Positions 39,960-60,500 of a stretch of 64,000 nt of DNA are shown piece by piece. Position 1 is the stretch's first letter. Each line of letters starts with the position of its first letter. A model generated the notes under the pieces. That model searched no databases, was not told where the DNA came from, and was given only the letters and a program-made list of their open reading frames with translations. This DNA comes from Echeneis naucrates (taxonomy: Eukaryota > Chordata > Actinopteri > Carangiformes > Echeneidae), in the NCBI RefSeq assembly GCF_900963305.1, contig NC_042518.1:12042486-12106485 (forward strand). Reading direction: 5' to 3'. Position numbers and translations under genes: made by a program.

Positions 39960-42900
39960 TGGTGATCATCTGAGGGTAAGGAAACACTGACAAATGAAGT
40001 CAGTGAAAACTAATATGGAAATTTACTAAATGGCCACCAGGGTCTTACAGGGAGGTCACCAAGCCCAGCTTGAATTAACATTATCACCAGGATAAAGTGC
40101 TGCAGGTATGAATTCTAAAACCTGGAAATACTTTGCTGTTTTTGCACCTCTCCCCTAAGCCGAGGGGATTTTTCATTAAATTAGTTTTTGGTTAGACTGG
40201 AATAAAGTCAATACATTTTCATGAAATACATCAGTAGATGTGTGTCTCAAAATTATTTCAGTTTAAAAAAAGAATAGACTAAAGGTGCTGTCAGAGACAT
40301 GAGAAATATGAAAACCAATCAATTTAGAAGCTTTTGCTGACTCATTGTTTCGCCGCTACACTCTGTAGTCTAGAGTTCCGCTAAACTTTTACCCACTTTC
40401 TCAAAAGAAAGGCTTTAGTATTAGAGGTGAGGTCATTTGGAAGATTAATGGTGGTGGCATCAGAGATCATGTTGTCATGTGACCGTAGTGCGTTTGTTTA
40501 CAGTCAAACTTTCTTCTGCTGATTGCTTCATTCCAGCTTCACAAAGGGTGATAATTTGTGAAGATTATCTGGATAAAAAAAACCTGATCTCAACTGCTGC
40601 AAACTTCCGGGTTGATGATGATGATGTTATTTTTTCAGACTGACAAAGCTGTCACAGATATCCGGTTCAGACATTAAAAATGGCATGATACATATTTTAA
40701 ATTAAATTTCATGTCAAATCAGAACAATTAAAAGTGTTGTGAATAACATTGTGTAAAAATAATGTGAACAAATTAAAAATGCATGTAAGTAATATAGAAG
40801 AGAATACACCAAAAGAGAATAGCATAGCGACAAAGAATAGCGACAAAGAAACATTAACAGTTATGAAAGTTGTGTGTGTGCATGTGAGTTTGTACTAGAA
40901 GAATTTACAGAAGGGGCTCCAGACTAGGGGAGAAAATGGAGTAGTGGAGCATGTTACGGAGGCATAGATGCATGAAGCGCTAAGATGCCTGCCCCACATT
41001 TAGCTTTTAAGTACTCCCTTCTACACTGCTAATACTAAATGATTCAGAGGCAGAACAATCCATCTCTTTTGAGGGTTATTATAAATACATTACCTCCCTA
41101 CAACCACACCATTTCATGCCTCTGTGGAAAGATCCTAACAGACAGTGATAAACCAACTTACAGATGTTACTAAATATTGGTATATTGGGATATCATGGAG
41201 AACACGGGCCATTGGTGTCTTTGTTTTTACTTGTGACCTGTATCACATTTATAGTTTTTATATAGCCGAGAGATTGCTAAAATTATTTCTTTACATGAGT
41301 TTCAGACTCTGTATATCACCCTTCACTCTACCTGTGCTTTCCTTCACTTGTAGACATGAACTTAGACCAGAGTGGGTCATCCTCAAGCCTACCAGGTAAG
41401 CTTTGTCAGATGAAATATTTTCTGTAGAACAAACCAAATAATAAATGAACAGATGTGTTTTTAGTTGCCCATTTCAAAAGCAGTACATCTTGATTTATGT
41501 GTGTGTGTTTTTCTTTTTTCAGTGACCAATGATTTCAAGATTTGATTCCCGGATGCAACATGAGAGATTTTCTGTCTTTTCTTTTTCATCTGATTCTTAC
41601 TCATCTGCACTTAACAGTTTATGCCAAGACTCCCCTAGCAGGAAAAAAAAAACAAAGAAAGAAAAAGTGAGCTTGAAAAACAAGAAGGACTGTTTTTATA
41701 ACAGCTTTACCTATCTGTCCCACACATGCTCTCATTAATGGAACAGGAAATAGCAACTGAGTGAACTTGGAAGAAGATGAAACCTGTCAAATGCACTATA
41801 ATTATCATGTCAACTGAATTTATCGCATTACTTAAATTGCCATCTGCTTTGTAACTTCAAAGTTCAACATATGTATGATGAGGTTTTAAAGTGGTAAAAC
41901 ATGTTCCGTGCCTCCATGCAAAAGATAGCACTTCCTTACTTTCATTCAATGCTTTTCTTGCTCTGTCAAATCTAGTGATTTGTTTCCAAATGAATGTATG
42001 AGGACAGGATGACCTTTAACTGGATGCATCTTCAGTGGCATAGGTTCTCTTCAGATCATGACACACCTGCTTTCTGCTGAAATAGGAACTGGAGGCAAGC
42101 ATAGTTCAATGCAGGACTGATCTGACTGTCTTGTGAAGGTTTATGTTGTCCTCATCGACTTAATGAATCAATGAAATGCATGTGTGCCTCCCAACGTGAG
42201 TGTCCCTAATTTTCAATGAGTTCCCTGCTTAATGAAAAAGATATACATTTTTTTACAACTGCATTACTAAAACATTTATTTTTCTTTTTGCTGTGACACC
42301 TGCCTCCAACTGTTACAGTAGGTGAAATACTTCTTTAGAAATTTGTCTGAAAATGTCCGTGAGATTGGTTGTATTGCTGTCAAAGAGCCAACAGGTCTGG
42401 CACTGTTGCCTATGTATTCAATGCATTCTTATCAATTAAATTTGTTTATTTTCAACAACATCAGTCTTTGGACTAAATATTCCTAAATAGCAATATAACA
42501 TTATCGACACAATCCTAGGGAAAACGTAACTCGTGAATTTATTACAAAACATCTCCAGCTTGACTGAAATGAACTGTGAACACTTTGGTGACTTTGCTAC
42601 TGAAATCGAACTCAGAAGCAAATCAATAGGTATTACTTTTGTACTGTTGTTTATAATCTGTCAAGAAAACTGTACATGAATGATGAATAAGGAAATACTG
42701 TCTGCAAGTTATCTTCATCAAGATTGCAGTTGACCCTCTTCTTAAGAGCTCCTCAGTGCAACTACCATTCAGCAGCACAGAAATAGAATATGTACAACTC
42801 CTTTAGATGGAGATTGTTTTCTTGTTTGTACCACGATCATGACATTTTTTTTTTTTTTGAAGACAATAATAAATGGGAAAAAAAATTGTGTGTATTCTGA

Positions 42901-43217
42901 GTAACGTGCTGACTGATTAGTTATCATGTTGGTATTTAAAAGTCTAACATCAGGCCTGGACCTCACGAAATTAAATATGGACTTGTGAGGTTAAATTATT
43001 CAGTTCTTCAGTTTTGCTGTAAATGAGTTGCTTTAACTATTTTTCAAGGCTCTGATGCCACCTGGTGGTAGAAAAAAAATTGGCAAATTACAAAGTTATC
43101 AACCCGAGAAACACGTCAAAGGAAGTCCAAAACAAGAAACTCTTTTAAAACAGTCAAGGCCGTAACGGAGTTCAGAGAAAGCTGTTTCCAAAGAAATAGT
43201 GGGTCAAAGAAAACTAT
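39960..43217. other. Interval between prcd and fbf1
   Basis: About 3.2 kb with no gene recognised. A 13-base tandem duplication (ATAGCGACAAAGA twice) lies near 40823-40850. An exon-like patch with flanking AG/GT sites at 41354-41396 has no partner. A CTCF-like motif at 43055-43069 is listed separately. Confidence 0.4.
43055..43069 (-). promoter_or_regulatory. Second CTCF-like motif
   Basis: GATGCCACCTGGTGG on the plus strand is close to the reverse complement of the CTCF core. It lies about 640 bases upstream of the fbf1 start codon and has the same orientation as the site at 19457. Confidence 0.4.
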
Positions 43218-43237
43218 ACTACCCACAATGCACCGCC
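43218..43237. promoter_or_regulatory. ZNF143-like (SBS) element upstream of fbf1
   Basis: ACTACCCACAATGCACCGCC resembles the vertebrate ZNF143/Staf promoter element (ACTACAATTCCCAGCATGC). It is about 460 bases upstream of the fbf1 ATG, in what looks like the core promoter area. Confidence 0.4.
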
Positions 43238-43394
43238 AACTGTAAACAGGAAACGTACCTTTCGCTGCTTGATACAGTTGTTGTATCGATGCTATAAATC
43301 GAGTTGTTTTACTGTTTACTTTACATTTAGCTGTATTTAATTTAATTCATAAAGTAAGCGCAATAAGACTGACTGGGCCAAGGTATGCGCTAAC

Positions 43395-43529
43395 ATGTGG
43401 CGTATACTGGCGATGCCACTCATTCTACTGTTACTGTATCCCAAGTCAACTGGCCAATTTAAAAACGCCAAACGTCTCTACCAACTCGGAAAACGACCAC
43501 ACCGAAGCTTGGAAGTGTGCACATTGTAA
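43395..43529 (+). CDS. 44-codon ORF with signal-peptide-like start, upstream of fbf1
   Basis: The ORF begins MWRILAMPLILLLLYPKSTG and continues with a basic stretch (NAKRLYQLGKRPHRS) ending EVCTL. A short N-region, a hydrophobic core (ILAMPLILLLL) and STG-Q as a possible cleavage site look like a secretory signal peptide. A strong splice-donor match (ATT|GTAAGT) overlaps its stop codon, so it could also be a first coding exon of a transcript whose other exons I did not find. Splicing it to fbf1 exon 2 gives an early stop, so it does not extend Fbf1. It may be an upstream ORF in an fbf1 transcript, a micropeptide or chance. Confidence 0.3.
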   Translation: MWRILAMPLILLLLYPKSTGQFKNAKRLYQLGKRPHRSLEVCTL

Positions 43530-43633
43530 GTGTGTTAGCTCACAGAAGTCGGGAATTGTGTCCTTGTGAAGGCTCTTCGGTGTAGCAGGGTGGTTACCAT
43601 TGGAGACAGGAGACGCCTAATCAGATTTAGCTG

Positions 43634-43660
43634 GCGCTAGCTAGCTAGCCAGTTAGCTAC
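43634..43660. promoter_or_regulatory. GCTAGC-rich motif upstream of fbf1
   Basis: GCGCTAGCTAGCTAGCC followed by AGTTAGCTAC lies 34-60 bases upstream of the fbf1 start codon. It shares words with motifs upstream of prpsap1 and of the gene starting at 53575. Confidence 0.4.
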
Positions 43661-43693
43661 GGACGGAGTTGACGGTCCCGGCAGAGATTCAAC

Positions 43694-51700
<8,007 letters not shown>

Positions 51701-51884
51701 CCAATGAGTGCTGGCCATGTTGCTCCTAATATGCCAAACACCTGAGTGTGCTATTTTTCTTGAATTTGATAAAAATTTAGTATATTAAAATTGTTTAAAC
51801 TTTGCATTCAACCAATTCCACTGGTTTTATACTCCCTGTCTGCATTAAGACTTGAGAATCAGCCTCATCTACACACGACTGCTA

Positions 51885-52560
51885 CCAAAACCACAATGCA
51901 TGAGCCCCTTTTGCTCCCTCCTGCGGTTGGTGAGCCTACTGGAAGGAGGACCCATGTCACCTTCTCAGGCTTGGCTCAGCCATCAGGCGCTCACATACGA
52001 CACCCAACCCCAGGCCAGGCTCCAGGGCAAGGCCCCGTATTGCCATTCTAGATGACGTAGCTGTCCTGCATTGTCTTGCTTCCTCAAGGGGTTTTGGAAT
52101 CATTCTTAATCTGACCCATCACTAGTATTTACTATGTTTTCCTTGGACCCTGTGGTGGGCTCACAGGATAGAGGAGCAGTTGCCACATAACTTTTGGCCT
52201 CGGGCCAGCCACTCACACACAGCCTCTCCATCTGGGCCTGGCTCCAGACAGGACCCATGCACGGTCACTTTACACCTTCCTTCCTTTCATGCAGACATTA
52301 TGCACCATTATGGTCCATTATATGGACCAGCTCCAGACAACAGAGCTCCTAGATTCACAGTGACACCCAAACCGCTCCACCACCAGGTGATGGTCCCCAG
52401 AGAGGATCCCAATCAATCGGGTGCAAACCCATTCACAACAAGATGGCGGTTATACATCTTGGCTGGCCTCGGAATGAGTGGGATTCCCCCTGGAAGAGCT
52501 AGGAGGTTGTGTCTGGGCTTTTCTACTTAGACTGCTGGCCCCGGATAAAGCAGCAGAAGA
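51885..52560 (+). mobile_element. LINE-like 3' end fragment
   Basis: Words such as CCTGCGGTTGGTGAGCC, CTCCAGACAACAGAGCTCCT, AAACCGCTCCACCACCAGGT, GATTCCCCCTGGAAGAGCT and GCTGGCCCCGGATAAAGC follow the order of a very common teleost retroelement 3' region that ends in ...CGACCCGGCCCCGGATAAGC. It sits just downstream of the fbf1 stop. Its last 110 bases, read antisense, form part of the final exon of the minus-strand gene. Exact family not assigned. Confidence 0.6.
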
Positions 52561-53575
52561 GTCAGTCTCATCCTGGAGTTGAGTGCATTTCTCCAGGAAT
52601 GTCATCTGAAAAGCACCAAAATAAATAAAAAAAATTACAATTTTAACAAAAACCACCAATTACATCCTATACCTCCAACTAAGCCTCAGGTTACCATGAC
52701 TCCACACTTGAATTCAGACAGGGATAACTTGTATCATCAGTGGCTTGCTATTAACTTTGTGTCAATCTTGGAAGATTAATTACCTGCTTTGATATCTGAG
52801 GATCCACAAAACTCATTGATTTTCTGCTGTTGCATCTGTATGGGGAAATTGTACAGTCAGGATAATCAAGCATTGAGCCTACAGAGACCAAAAACAAAAA
52901 TGCTGTACAATACTTCTCAGAACAGCTCTTGCCATCGTCAGTTATCGCATCAGACGGCACTTCCTATGCAGCAGCTTTCATCACTGAATCAACAGAAACT
53001 GGGATCACTAACAGAAACACATACCTTTAATGTGTGGCTGCTCTTCCCACACGTGGTCATTGCAAAGTGGGACATCGGGACCACAAACCTGAAAGAACGT
53101 GTTACATTAGTGGCAATTCATCAGTAGCCTGCAGCTTTACACGTCGGTCTGCAGCACAGTCAGATACCATTGCTTTCCACACTTAAGTATTTCAGACAGG
53201 GATAACAAACTCATCATGTTAACTGCAGAGAGTTAGGAACAACAGCAAGTCCACCACTCATGGTCGGTCTTACCTTTCATTACAATGAAACCCTTCACCA
53301 TTGTTGGCAGGAGGTTGATCCTCATTCCAGATCATCCAAAGTCAGCAGCGAATGGAGACGATCAGCCCTGATTATGAGCCTGTGAGCTAAGGCGCCACGT
53401 GGCCGTTCGACTGAAAAGAAAAGCACCATTCAAAGTTTACATTTAAACATAAAGTTGTAATTATCTATGCTCGAATTCTTTATTAAGTGTTCCCTGATTT
53501 AGGCAGGTTTAACCTCTAATAATAACCTCTATCCTACCTGCTCACCCTGCACGTGTTTGCCCGACTCGAAGACAT
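52450..53575 (-). CDS. Unrecognised four-exon gene with retroelement-derived C-terminus
   Basis: Proposed coding exons on the minus strand are 53546-53575, 53025-53088, 52784-52878 and 52450-52605. The donors and acceptors are good (AGG|GTGAGC; TTTCAG|GTTTGTGG; AAAG|GTATGT; CTGTAG|GCTC; AAGCAG|GTAATT; CTTTTCAG|ATGAC) and the phases 0, 1 and 0 agree. The product is 114 aa: MSSSRANTCRVCGPDVP, CNDHVWEEQPHIKG, SMLDYPDCTISPYRCNSRKS, VDPQISKQMTFLEKC, then a Ser/Gln-rich tail ending SEASQDV. I recognise no family. Most of the last exon (about 52450-52560) is antisense to a LINE fragment, so the final 36 or so residues look exonised from it. Two further exon-like segments (53274-53410 and 53168-53222) would break the frame if included. 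The 5' end at 53575 abuts a GCTAGC-rich promoter-like motif. A non-coding RNA is a real alternative. Confidence 0.45.
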
Positions 53576-53576
53576 G

Positions 53577-53602
53577 CTAACAGCTAGCCAGCTAGCTAGT
53601 TG
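53577..53602. promoter_or_regulatory. GCTAGC-rich motif upstream of the minus-strand gene
   Basis: On the plus strand the motif reads CTAACAGCTAGCCAGC followed by TAGCTAGTTG. It directly precedes the ATG at 53575 on the minus strand. It resembles the motifs near the prpsap1 and fbf1 starts. Confidence 0.35.
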
Positions 53603-53604
53603 AT

Positions 53605-54557
53605 CTAAAAGCAGCAGAAGACTTTCACACACCCGTCTCGACCATGTTTGCCTGTTCACGGCGGTTCGTCTGCAGCAGAGCGCCCACTGAGACATAAACG
53701 TAGCACGACATGTAAAAACCTCATGCTGCAGTTAGTGTTGGCGGAGTCTCTGCTCTGAGACCCGGCCGTCACCTCACCCAGTTCAGGAAGACCCGCAGTC
53801 TCGCGTGAAAACGTTTTTAAAGCGAGAACACGTCACAGACCACGTGAGGCCAGAGAGGGTGCGGGGAAAGTTTAGTTTTTTTTGCCTCTCTGTCAATTCA
53901 GTGTCCTTTAAAAAGACTAACAGGCATAGTGGAAAAATATTAAAACTGTAACAAAGACTCAACAATAGCTAAACACATGATGGGTGCGAAACTAGTTAGA
54001 TTGTTAAAGAGAATATATATGGTGTTATATTGGCCTATAATAATGAAAAGCAATGCGTTGAAAACTCCAGAAAGTAGCTTGAGTAAGGATTATTTACTAA
54101 GAACTTGTTCTATAAAATTAATAAAATCGACGGCTCTAAAAATGTGAATGCGGTCGAAAATCAGTTCACGTGTATTTTAAAGGTGACCCTGTATCCGGTT
54201 TCTGTCCTTTGATTGTTCACATTGAATGATTTCTTTCCAAATGACAAATATAATGTGTGTATATGTGTTCGAGATTTGCATATTTGCAACCAGTGCATTG
54301 AAAGTGTGTGACTGCACCTCGGGGCTGCACAGAGGGGACGGGCTGTGTTCGATTCCTCAGGAGGAGCGGGTGGTGTCAGGACGGCCGCTCCATCAGTGTC
54401 ATTCCCCCTTCAGTCACTAGGGAGAGACTCTGAACTACGAAAGCGGCCGGGATCCGACTCGAGGGGTCCCGCAGCGGGCAGCTGGTAGGATCCGAGTCGA
54501 CACCGCACCGCCATCCGCACACCGGCCTGCGGGACGCGCCGGCACTCTCCGTCCGGG
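53605..54557. other. Promoter regions of the minus-strand gene and the sphingosine kinase
   Basis: The stretch 53610-53860 and the stretch from about 54320 are richer in CpG than the surroundings, consistent with two separate promoters. Between them lies AT-rich DNA without genes. The 5' UTR before 54558 is strongly GC-rich and holds two similar words, GGATCCGACTCGAG (54450-54463) and GGATCCGAGTCGAC (54488-54501). Confidence 0.45.
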
Positions 54558-57500
54558 ATGGAGAGAGACGCCTCGGAACCGGACCCATCCCGCAGCCGGA
54601 ACGGGGTGGTGGGGGTGCTGTACGGGGAGTTCACTGACACACTCAACGACAGGGTCCGGTACTCGGTGATCCTGACGGAGAGCGCCCTGACCATCCAGAG
54701 GATCTCCTCCTCACCCGGCCGGACTAAGGTGGTTTTTAACCTGACGGACTGTGTCGGCTGCCGGGCGCACAGAGGGCCGGACAGCGCAGACGTCGGAGCC
54801 TACTTCACCGCCTATTTCTACCCGTTCAAGAGGCGCTGGATGAGCGCCGGCGTGGCCCGCCAGAGAGTGGAGCAGTGCTTTCGGGTGGCGCTGGTCCAGG
54901 ACCCGGACGCCAACCTCCAGGAGGCTGAGAGGTGGGCTCATGCCATCAGAGATGCCTCGGTACTGCAGGCGCCCAGGAGACACGGTGAGTCCCTCTGAAG
55001 CCTGAAGGTTTCCATCCATCACACAAGTTTGTGTTAAAAAAAACAGCTGCAGGAGTCACAGCAGGTTCTTATAATGAGAATGTGTAAAACAACACACCAA
55101 GTCATCACCGTGACTTTACCATATATATACCATATATACCATATATAACCAAGATGGTCTGAGCAACATGAAAGTTAAAGCGCTGATTCAACTTCCTATA
55201 AACACAAACAGGTTTAGCACATTCTGCCTGCTCTCAGTAACCTGCTCCACCTGCTGTAATTACAGGTGCCTCATTTTCCTTCAAACAGAGCATTTCATGA
55301 ATCTACACATGCTCACACAAACACGAACCAATCGGATCCCCTGTCACTCCTGATCGGTAAATTTCCTCTGAAAAATGTCATAAAAAGAAATCTCATCAAA
55401 ACAAAAGCTGTGTTTCATCCTGCTACGCAGCAGCTATGTCTAATTAGGACCCATCGTGTCTTGCTTTGTTTAAAATGCAGGCTGTCCTCAGGTTGCTTTG
55501 TCTTCCAGTCTCATTAGCTCTTCTGTACTCCATCCTGGTATACAGTGAGATTATAATTACCATGAATATGATATTAGAAGTGTTAATGCAGCTAATCACT
55601 TCCATCACTCATCCGGGAGGAAGCTGTTTGGGTCCCAGAATGATTGTGTTCATCATTAAGGTGTAAATTCTGAGTGCGCTGTGTTGGGCCAGGTAATATC
55701 CTTCATCCTGCTCCACCTTCAGTGGGAGCAGTTCAAAGATCGGGGGGGTCACCCTCCTGTTAGCAGCCTTCAGGTGTGAAAACAGAAAAAGGAGCCTGTG
55801 CTCTCTGTGATGAGGAGGACCATCCAATTTCCCTCTGGTCTGCAGCCAGCAGGACTTTGGGTTTCAGCCCTACAAGCCAGCCTGGCAGGCAGATGGTAAC
55901 CTAAGATGTAACCCTTCCCCATCCAACCCCAACCTGCTCGCTGTCCTCTCACATCAAAGAGCTGCAGGTTTAGAGACCGCACATGCGAACCTGTTCAGCC
56001 ATCTAACAGTTATTTCTCTCTCGATTTAAATCTCCTTTACTTCCTTGAAACGCAATGAACTGATCATAACATTAATTTATAATCTTGTTTTTGTCTTCGC
56101 GGATCTGGGGCAGCCAATAATACAGTATTTAGCGGAATATATTATGTGTTTTAAATGAATAATGTTGCAGTAATTTGAAAGAATTGCTTCTTTGCTGCCT
56201 TGTTGCAGACGGTGTATGAAAGTCGGTGGGATTCACTAATCCCTCATAGAGTATTTACCCCCTAAGTTAATTGCATGTCATCTCATCTGGCATGGGATAC
56301 AGAAAGGTTGGATTAAAAGTGCAATTGTGGCACAGGATTGGAATTTAGGCAGAGAACCCTTAATGTGACGCACTCATACTTCAGTGTGAAGTGGATCATA
56401 TTAGTGTTATTGGAACTGAATTAATTCAGTGTATCTGTGTGTGGGTGTCTTCAAATATCGCACCAAAAGTCTCACAAGGTTTTTATTCTGACTGCATGCT
56501 CATTGGAATGAATGAGCTGTAAATAATGAAGTGAATCCACCATGATACAGTTGAGCTCATGTTAATGGTTAGCCAAAGTATTTCCCCTGCTTAGAAGCTC
56601 CAGTAGTGAGACTGCATGCAAAGGGATGAAGGTTACTTGCTTTGACTGCTCATAGCAGTGTTTGTTATCTTCTGTTATTAAAATAGCCAGTAGCCATTAA
56701 CAGATGTAACATTCATGCAGTGGATTTTCATATTTATTACATTCTGTTTTATGTAGCAATAGCTGTACATTCCCAGAACTTATATTGTGACCTTGAACAA
56801 ACTCAGGATTTGCAGATTAGGGCCAGGTGTCATTGCTGTTCTCAGAGACGAGGCTCGAATGTGTCACCAGACGACCTTTTGCCTCGCCCCGCATCTCAGT
56901 CCCTCTGGAGCCTTTGTCTTGTGCTCTGTGGCGCACAGCTGCGATGGCCTGTCACCCCCCCACCCCCCCCGACCCATCCTGGTGATGCCTCAGTGGGCAG
57001 CAGTGTTTATACTCTGCAGACCTCCTCCTCTCCTCCCCGGCAAACATTCACCCAACCTTGGAATGCAGCTTGTTTGCAGACACGTCGGTCCGGTCTGGAT
57101 ATAGAGTTGGTTGCACTGGAGCTGCTTTCACTGAATTGCCCACACAGTCGTTTTCAGCTCCAGGAGCTTCTTGAATGGTTTAACGTTTTAACAAATCCCG
57201 CCTGTGTTCCAGGATGCCATACCGAAGGCACATCACATCTTTATTTAGTACTTGTCTGTATAGTGATACACTTGTGGCGATGAAACAGCGGAGCTGCTCT
57301 ATCAGCTCATCACTGACACATTGTCACATCCAGCGGGGCTGTCACCTGTCTGCTTCTGTGTGTGTTTATCCACTTCCAACTGTGAAATACACACACCGTA
57401 GCTGAAAGTTTCACCCGCCAGTGTGATGGGCAGACTGCGCCCACAGGTATGTCAGCTTCACATCACAGACGGATTTCACATGTACCCTCGCATCTTCACA

Positions 57501-60500
57501 CACACGCACAGATACAGACACAATCTCGGAGGAATGTCCGGGTAGAAGTCATCTTCACAGACAGAACTTAGATCATTGCACCAAGTCTTTTTTAGTTAGA
57601 AAGTGGAACAGATGTATATACTGTTCAATGCATGTCCAACTAAAGACATTAGCTCTTCTTTCTACCTTCATAAAGCATCATGGATGTAAATCAAACATGC
57701 CAGTGAAGTCGTTGTCGAAACATAATTAATTACGAATTAATTAGGAAGTATCAGTCCTATATACAACAACTAACAAACACTCCCGGTGTAAGTCATACCT
57801 TCTTGAAGGGTTATAATCTCTAGTTAATTATTTTGAAGAAGCACTGATTCATATTATAGTCAATCTGGAGGGCTGTTTGTGTAGCAAAGTTGGGTTAGGG
57901 ATGTTTCTAACCGTTTCTAACGCAGTCATTTCTTAAAAACATTGTTTATTTGCAGGTCTTTGATCTTAATGTTCAGTGGTAGCTGTTTTGGTTGTGGCTG
58001 AACTGGTTACTTTCCGAAAGTAATCATCATTTCATAATTATCTAAACTTGCACTTACAACAAGTTGCTTAGAGCATTTTTGAGGAACTTGGCACTGCCTG
58101 TTTGTCCAGACAGAATCTCTGCCAAACCTTTGCGCAGATGGTTTCCAGAGGGTGTATCCTCATTAATGTCCACATTTGTGAGCCCCTGACTTTCCAACAA
58201 GTTTTATAGCCAATAATTACAGTTACTATCCTCGTAAATGTAACTGGACTAAGGAAGCTGGGCAAACACTGCTGCTGTGTTTGATACTGCCTGTCTAGAA
58301 ATGGCAAACTTTTATCCACCGTTTTTAAAAGAATGGCAGCAAATTGATCTTGATTTTGATCTTAAACTGAAAAGCCACTGCTGTTTACTCCCACACTGTC
58401 AGTATCTAAAATGTTGTTGTTTTCACTTTACATTCAAAGAGCTAGGGACACTGACGCCTTTTAGGTTGTTTAATGAAATTGAAAAGGTAGAATGAATGAA
58501 TGAAGTACTTCCTTAGGTGACAAGTGATTTCATTGCAACATGTCAGAGTAACACGACACAGGTTTGATTTAACTGCATGATAACCAGGCTGTGGTTGCAG
58601 CTGTGTCGCCACATTATTCGTTATTCTATTTCAACGTTGGAAAAATGTGAGATGTGGACATAGTATCAGAGGCAAGACACAAGTCTATTTCTTCCTTCCT
58701 ACATAGTGACACAATTATTAAAATAATTCCTAAATCCTCGTGTACAGTTTATTAGCTCCATATCTGGTTCTGTGCTTGATGTGTCATGAATTCAAATGGT
58801 GAGGCCGGAGGATTTGTTTTTAACTTCGGATTCAACCCTTCTCGAGGACGTTCATTAATGCTCTGCTATTCAGCCCAGCACGGTTGAGTGCAAATCCTGA
58901 TTTTAAAGCATAGTCACTGTCAAAAGACCGTTTCCACTATATTCTGGAAGTATGCAGAGGACCTTTTGTGTCCGAAAGGCCACATTGTGCTCGAATACAA
59001 CTAAAAAAAACAATAGACACCCTGTGTGGCTGACTGCAGCCAGAGTTTGGCATGTGCCCTGTGTGCTATTGCACTCTCACCTCTCTTCCTGGTGGGTTCG
59101 CATCTCTGTCTGTGAGATATTTTGTGCCTCCACTGAAGAGGAAGACTCAGCAGCAGTACATCACAGGTCACAGCACTGAAAGCTGAGGCTTCAAGCTGTG
59201 AAGAAGAAAAACAGCTCAGTGGATGCACACAGATGGCATCTTCCTGTATCTCTCCTGATTTGTTTATTAATTTTAAGCAAGACCAAAAAAAGAACACTTA
59301 TCACAGTTTGTGCCTGTGACACTTCTATTGCCAAAGTTTGCATCAACTGCAGCCAAACATTTATGATGATGGTGGTAATTCAAACGGGCATCCTCATCCT
59401 AAACGGGTAGATTTTTTCCCCTGTGCCTTCAGGTTCACCTGTTCTGGTTTCTGTTGAGTCTGGGTCAGCTTGAAAGGTCAAATTTTTCTGCTGTGAAATG
59501 AAGAAACTTTTCATTTTTAAAACTCTCTCAGGGGAAGCCAGCAAACGCTTTGCCCTTAAGTTATGAGACCAGATCTTACAGGTTTTGTGCGACCCTTACT
59601 CGCCCAGTCACCTTCAGCATATCACATCATCTGGAGCCGCATTTTGAATTTGTAGACATTTTAAAGGATTTCTTCCTCTTTTCCTTCAAACAACTGTTCA
59701 ACATTTTAAAAAATGTAGCCTCAAATTTGAGGATTGACCCCACTCTTGGAGCTTCAGGAAACAGATGGTGAACTTACTTTACTTCACATAACGATGGCCG
59801 AAGAGCAAAACCTCTTATCTGAAAAATGCACCCTTTTATCGCAGATAGACGGAGTATGAGCCTTCCTTGTTCCCATCATCCATAGCGAAATCCACCAATG
59901 AGAAAATTCTGCATATAAGGGGTTTTGCATTTCGGCCATCAATAAGCTCTTTTCTTAGCACTAATTCTGTATTCTGCATTGTTTGTTTGTTTTTTCATTG
60001 CAAAAATCCAAATGTTAGTGAATTTTCTATTGTATCATTGATTACCTGGACAGGACTATTTCTCGCTTCTAAGTTGTTGTCCATCCTGTTTGTCCTGTTA
60101 TACCAGCACCAAAATAAAATATCTTTATTCACGAACAGACCCAGGATAGTGGGTTCCAATTTTTTAGTTACACTTGTGCTTTTGATAGACACGTAGTGCA
60201 CATAGTGTTTCCTCCTCATTTTTTTCACTTTCTATTTGTGTTTAGTTTTTTTCATCTAATATTTAAATATCAAAATAATAAATACAGTTAGTAGTAAGTA
60301 AGATTATCCCTTTAGTAACCTCTGGAGTTATTAAAAACAGACAAACAAACAAACAGAAAAAGCAACAGGAGGATCTCCTCATGGGCAGAAATACAACTGA
60401 GAAGCATCTGTCAGACCTCTCTCCAGGAAGAAAGTAGCACGTCACGCTATTAATAGGGATAGTCCTGCTCTGAATGCTGTCACGCTAGGAATTTATGGTT

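Noticed and set aside
40612-40645. C/D-box snoRNA-like TGATGATG...CTGA
   Set aside because: The two boxes are only about 25 bases apart and there is no terminal stem, so it does not fit a C/D snoRNA.
54450-54501. Two restriction-site-like words (GGATCCGACTCGAG and GGATCCGAGTCGAC) suggesting vector sequence
   Set aside because: They lie in a GC-rich 5' UTR continuous with a real sphingosine kinase exon, and no other vector sequence is seen.
56720-57283. 187-codon ORF in the first sphingosine kinase intron
   Set aside because: The translation is Pro-rich over a C-run and shows no domain; no splice-supported link to other exons.
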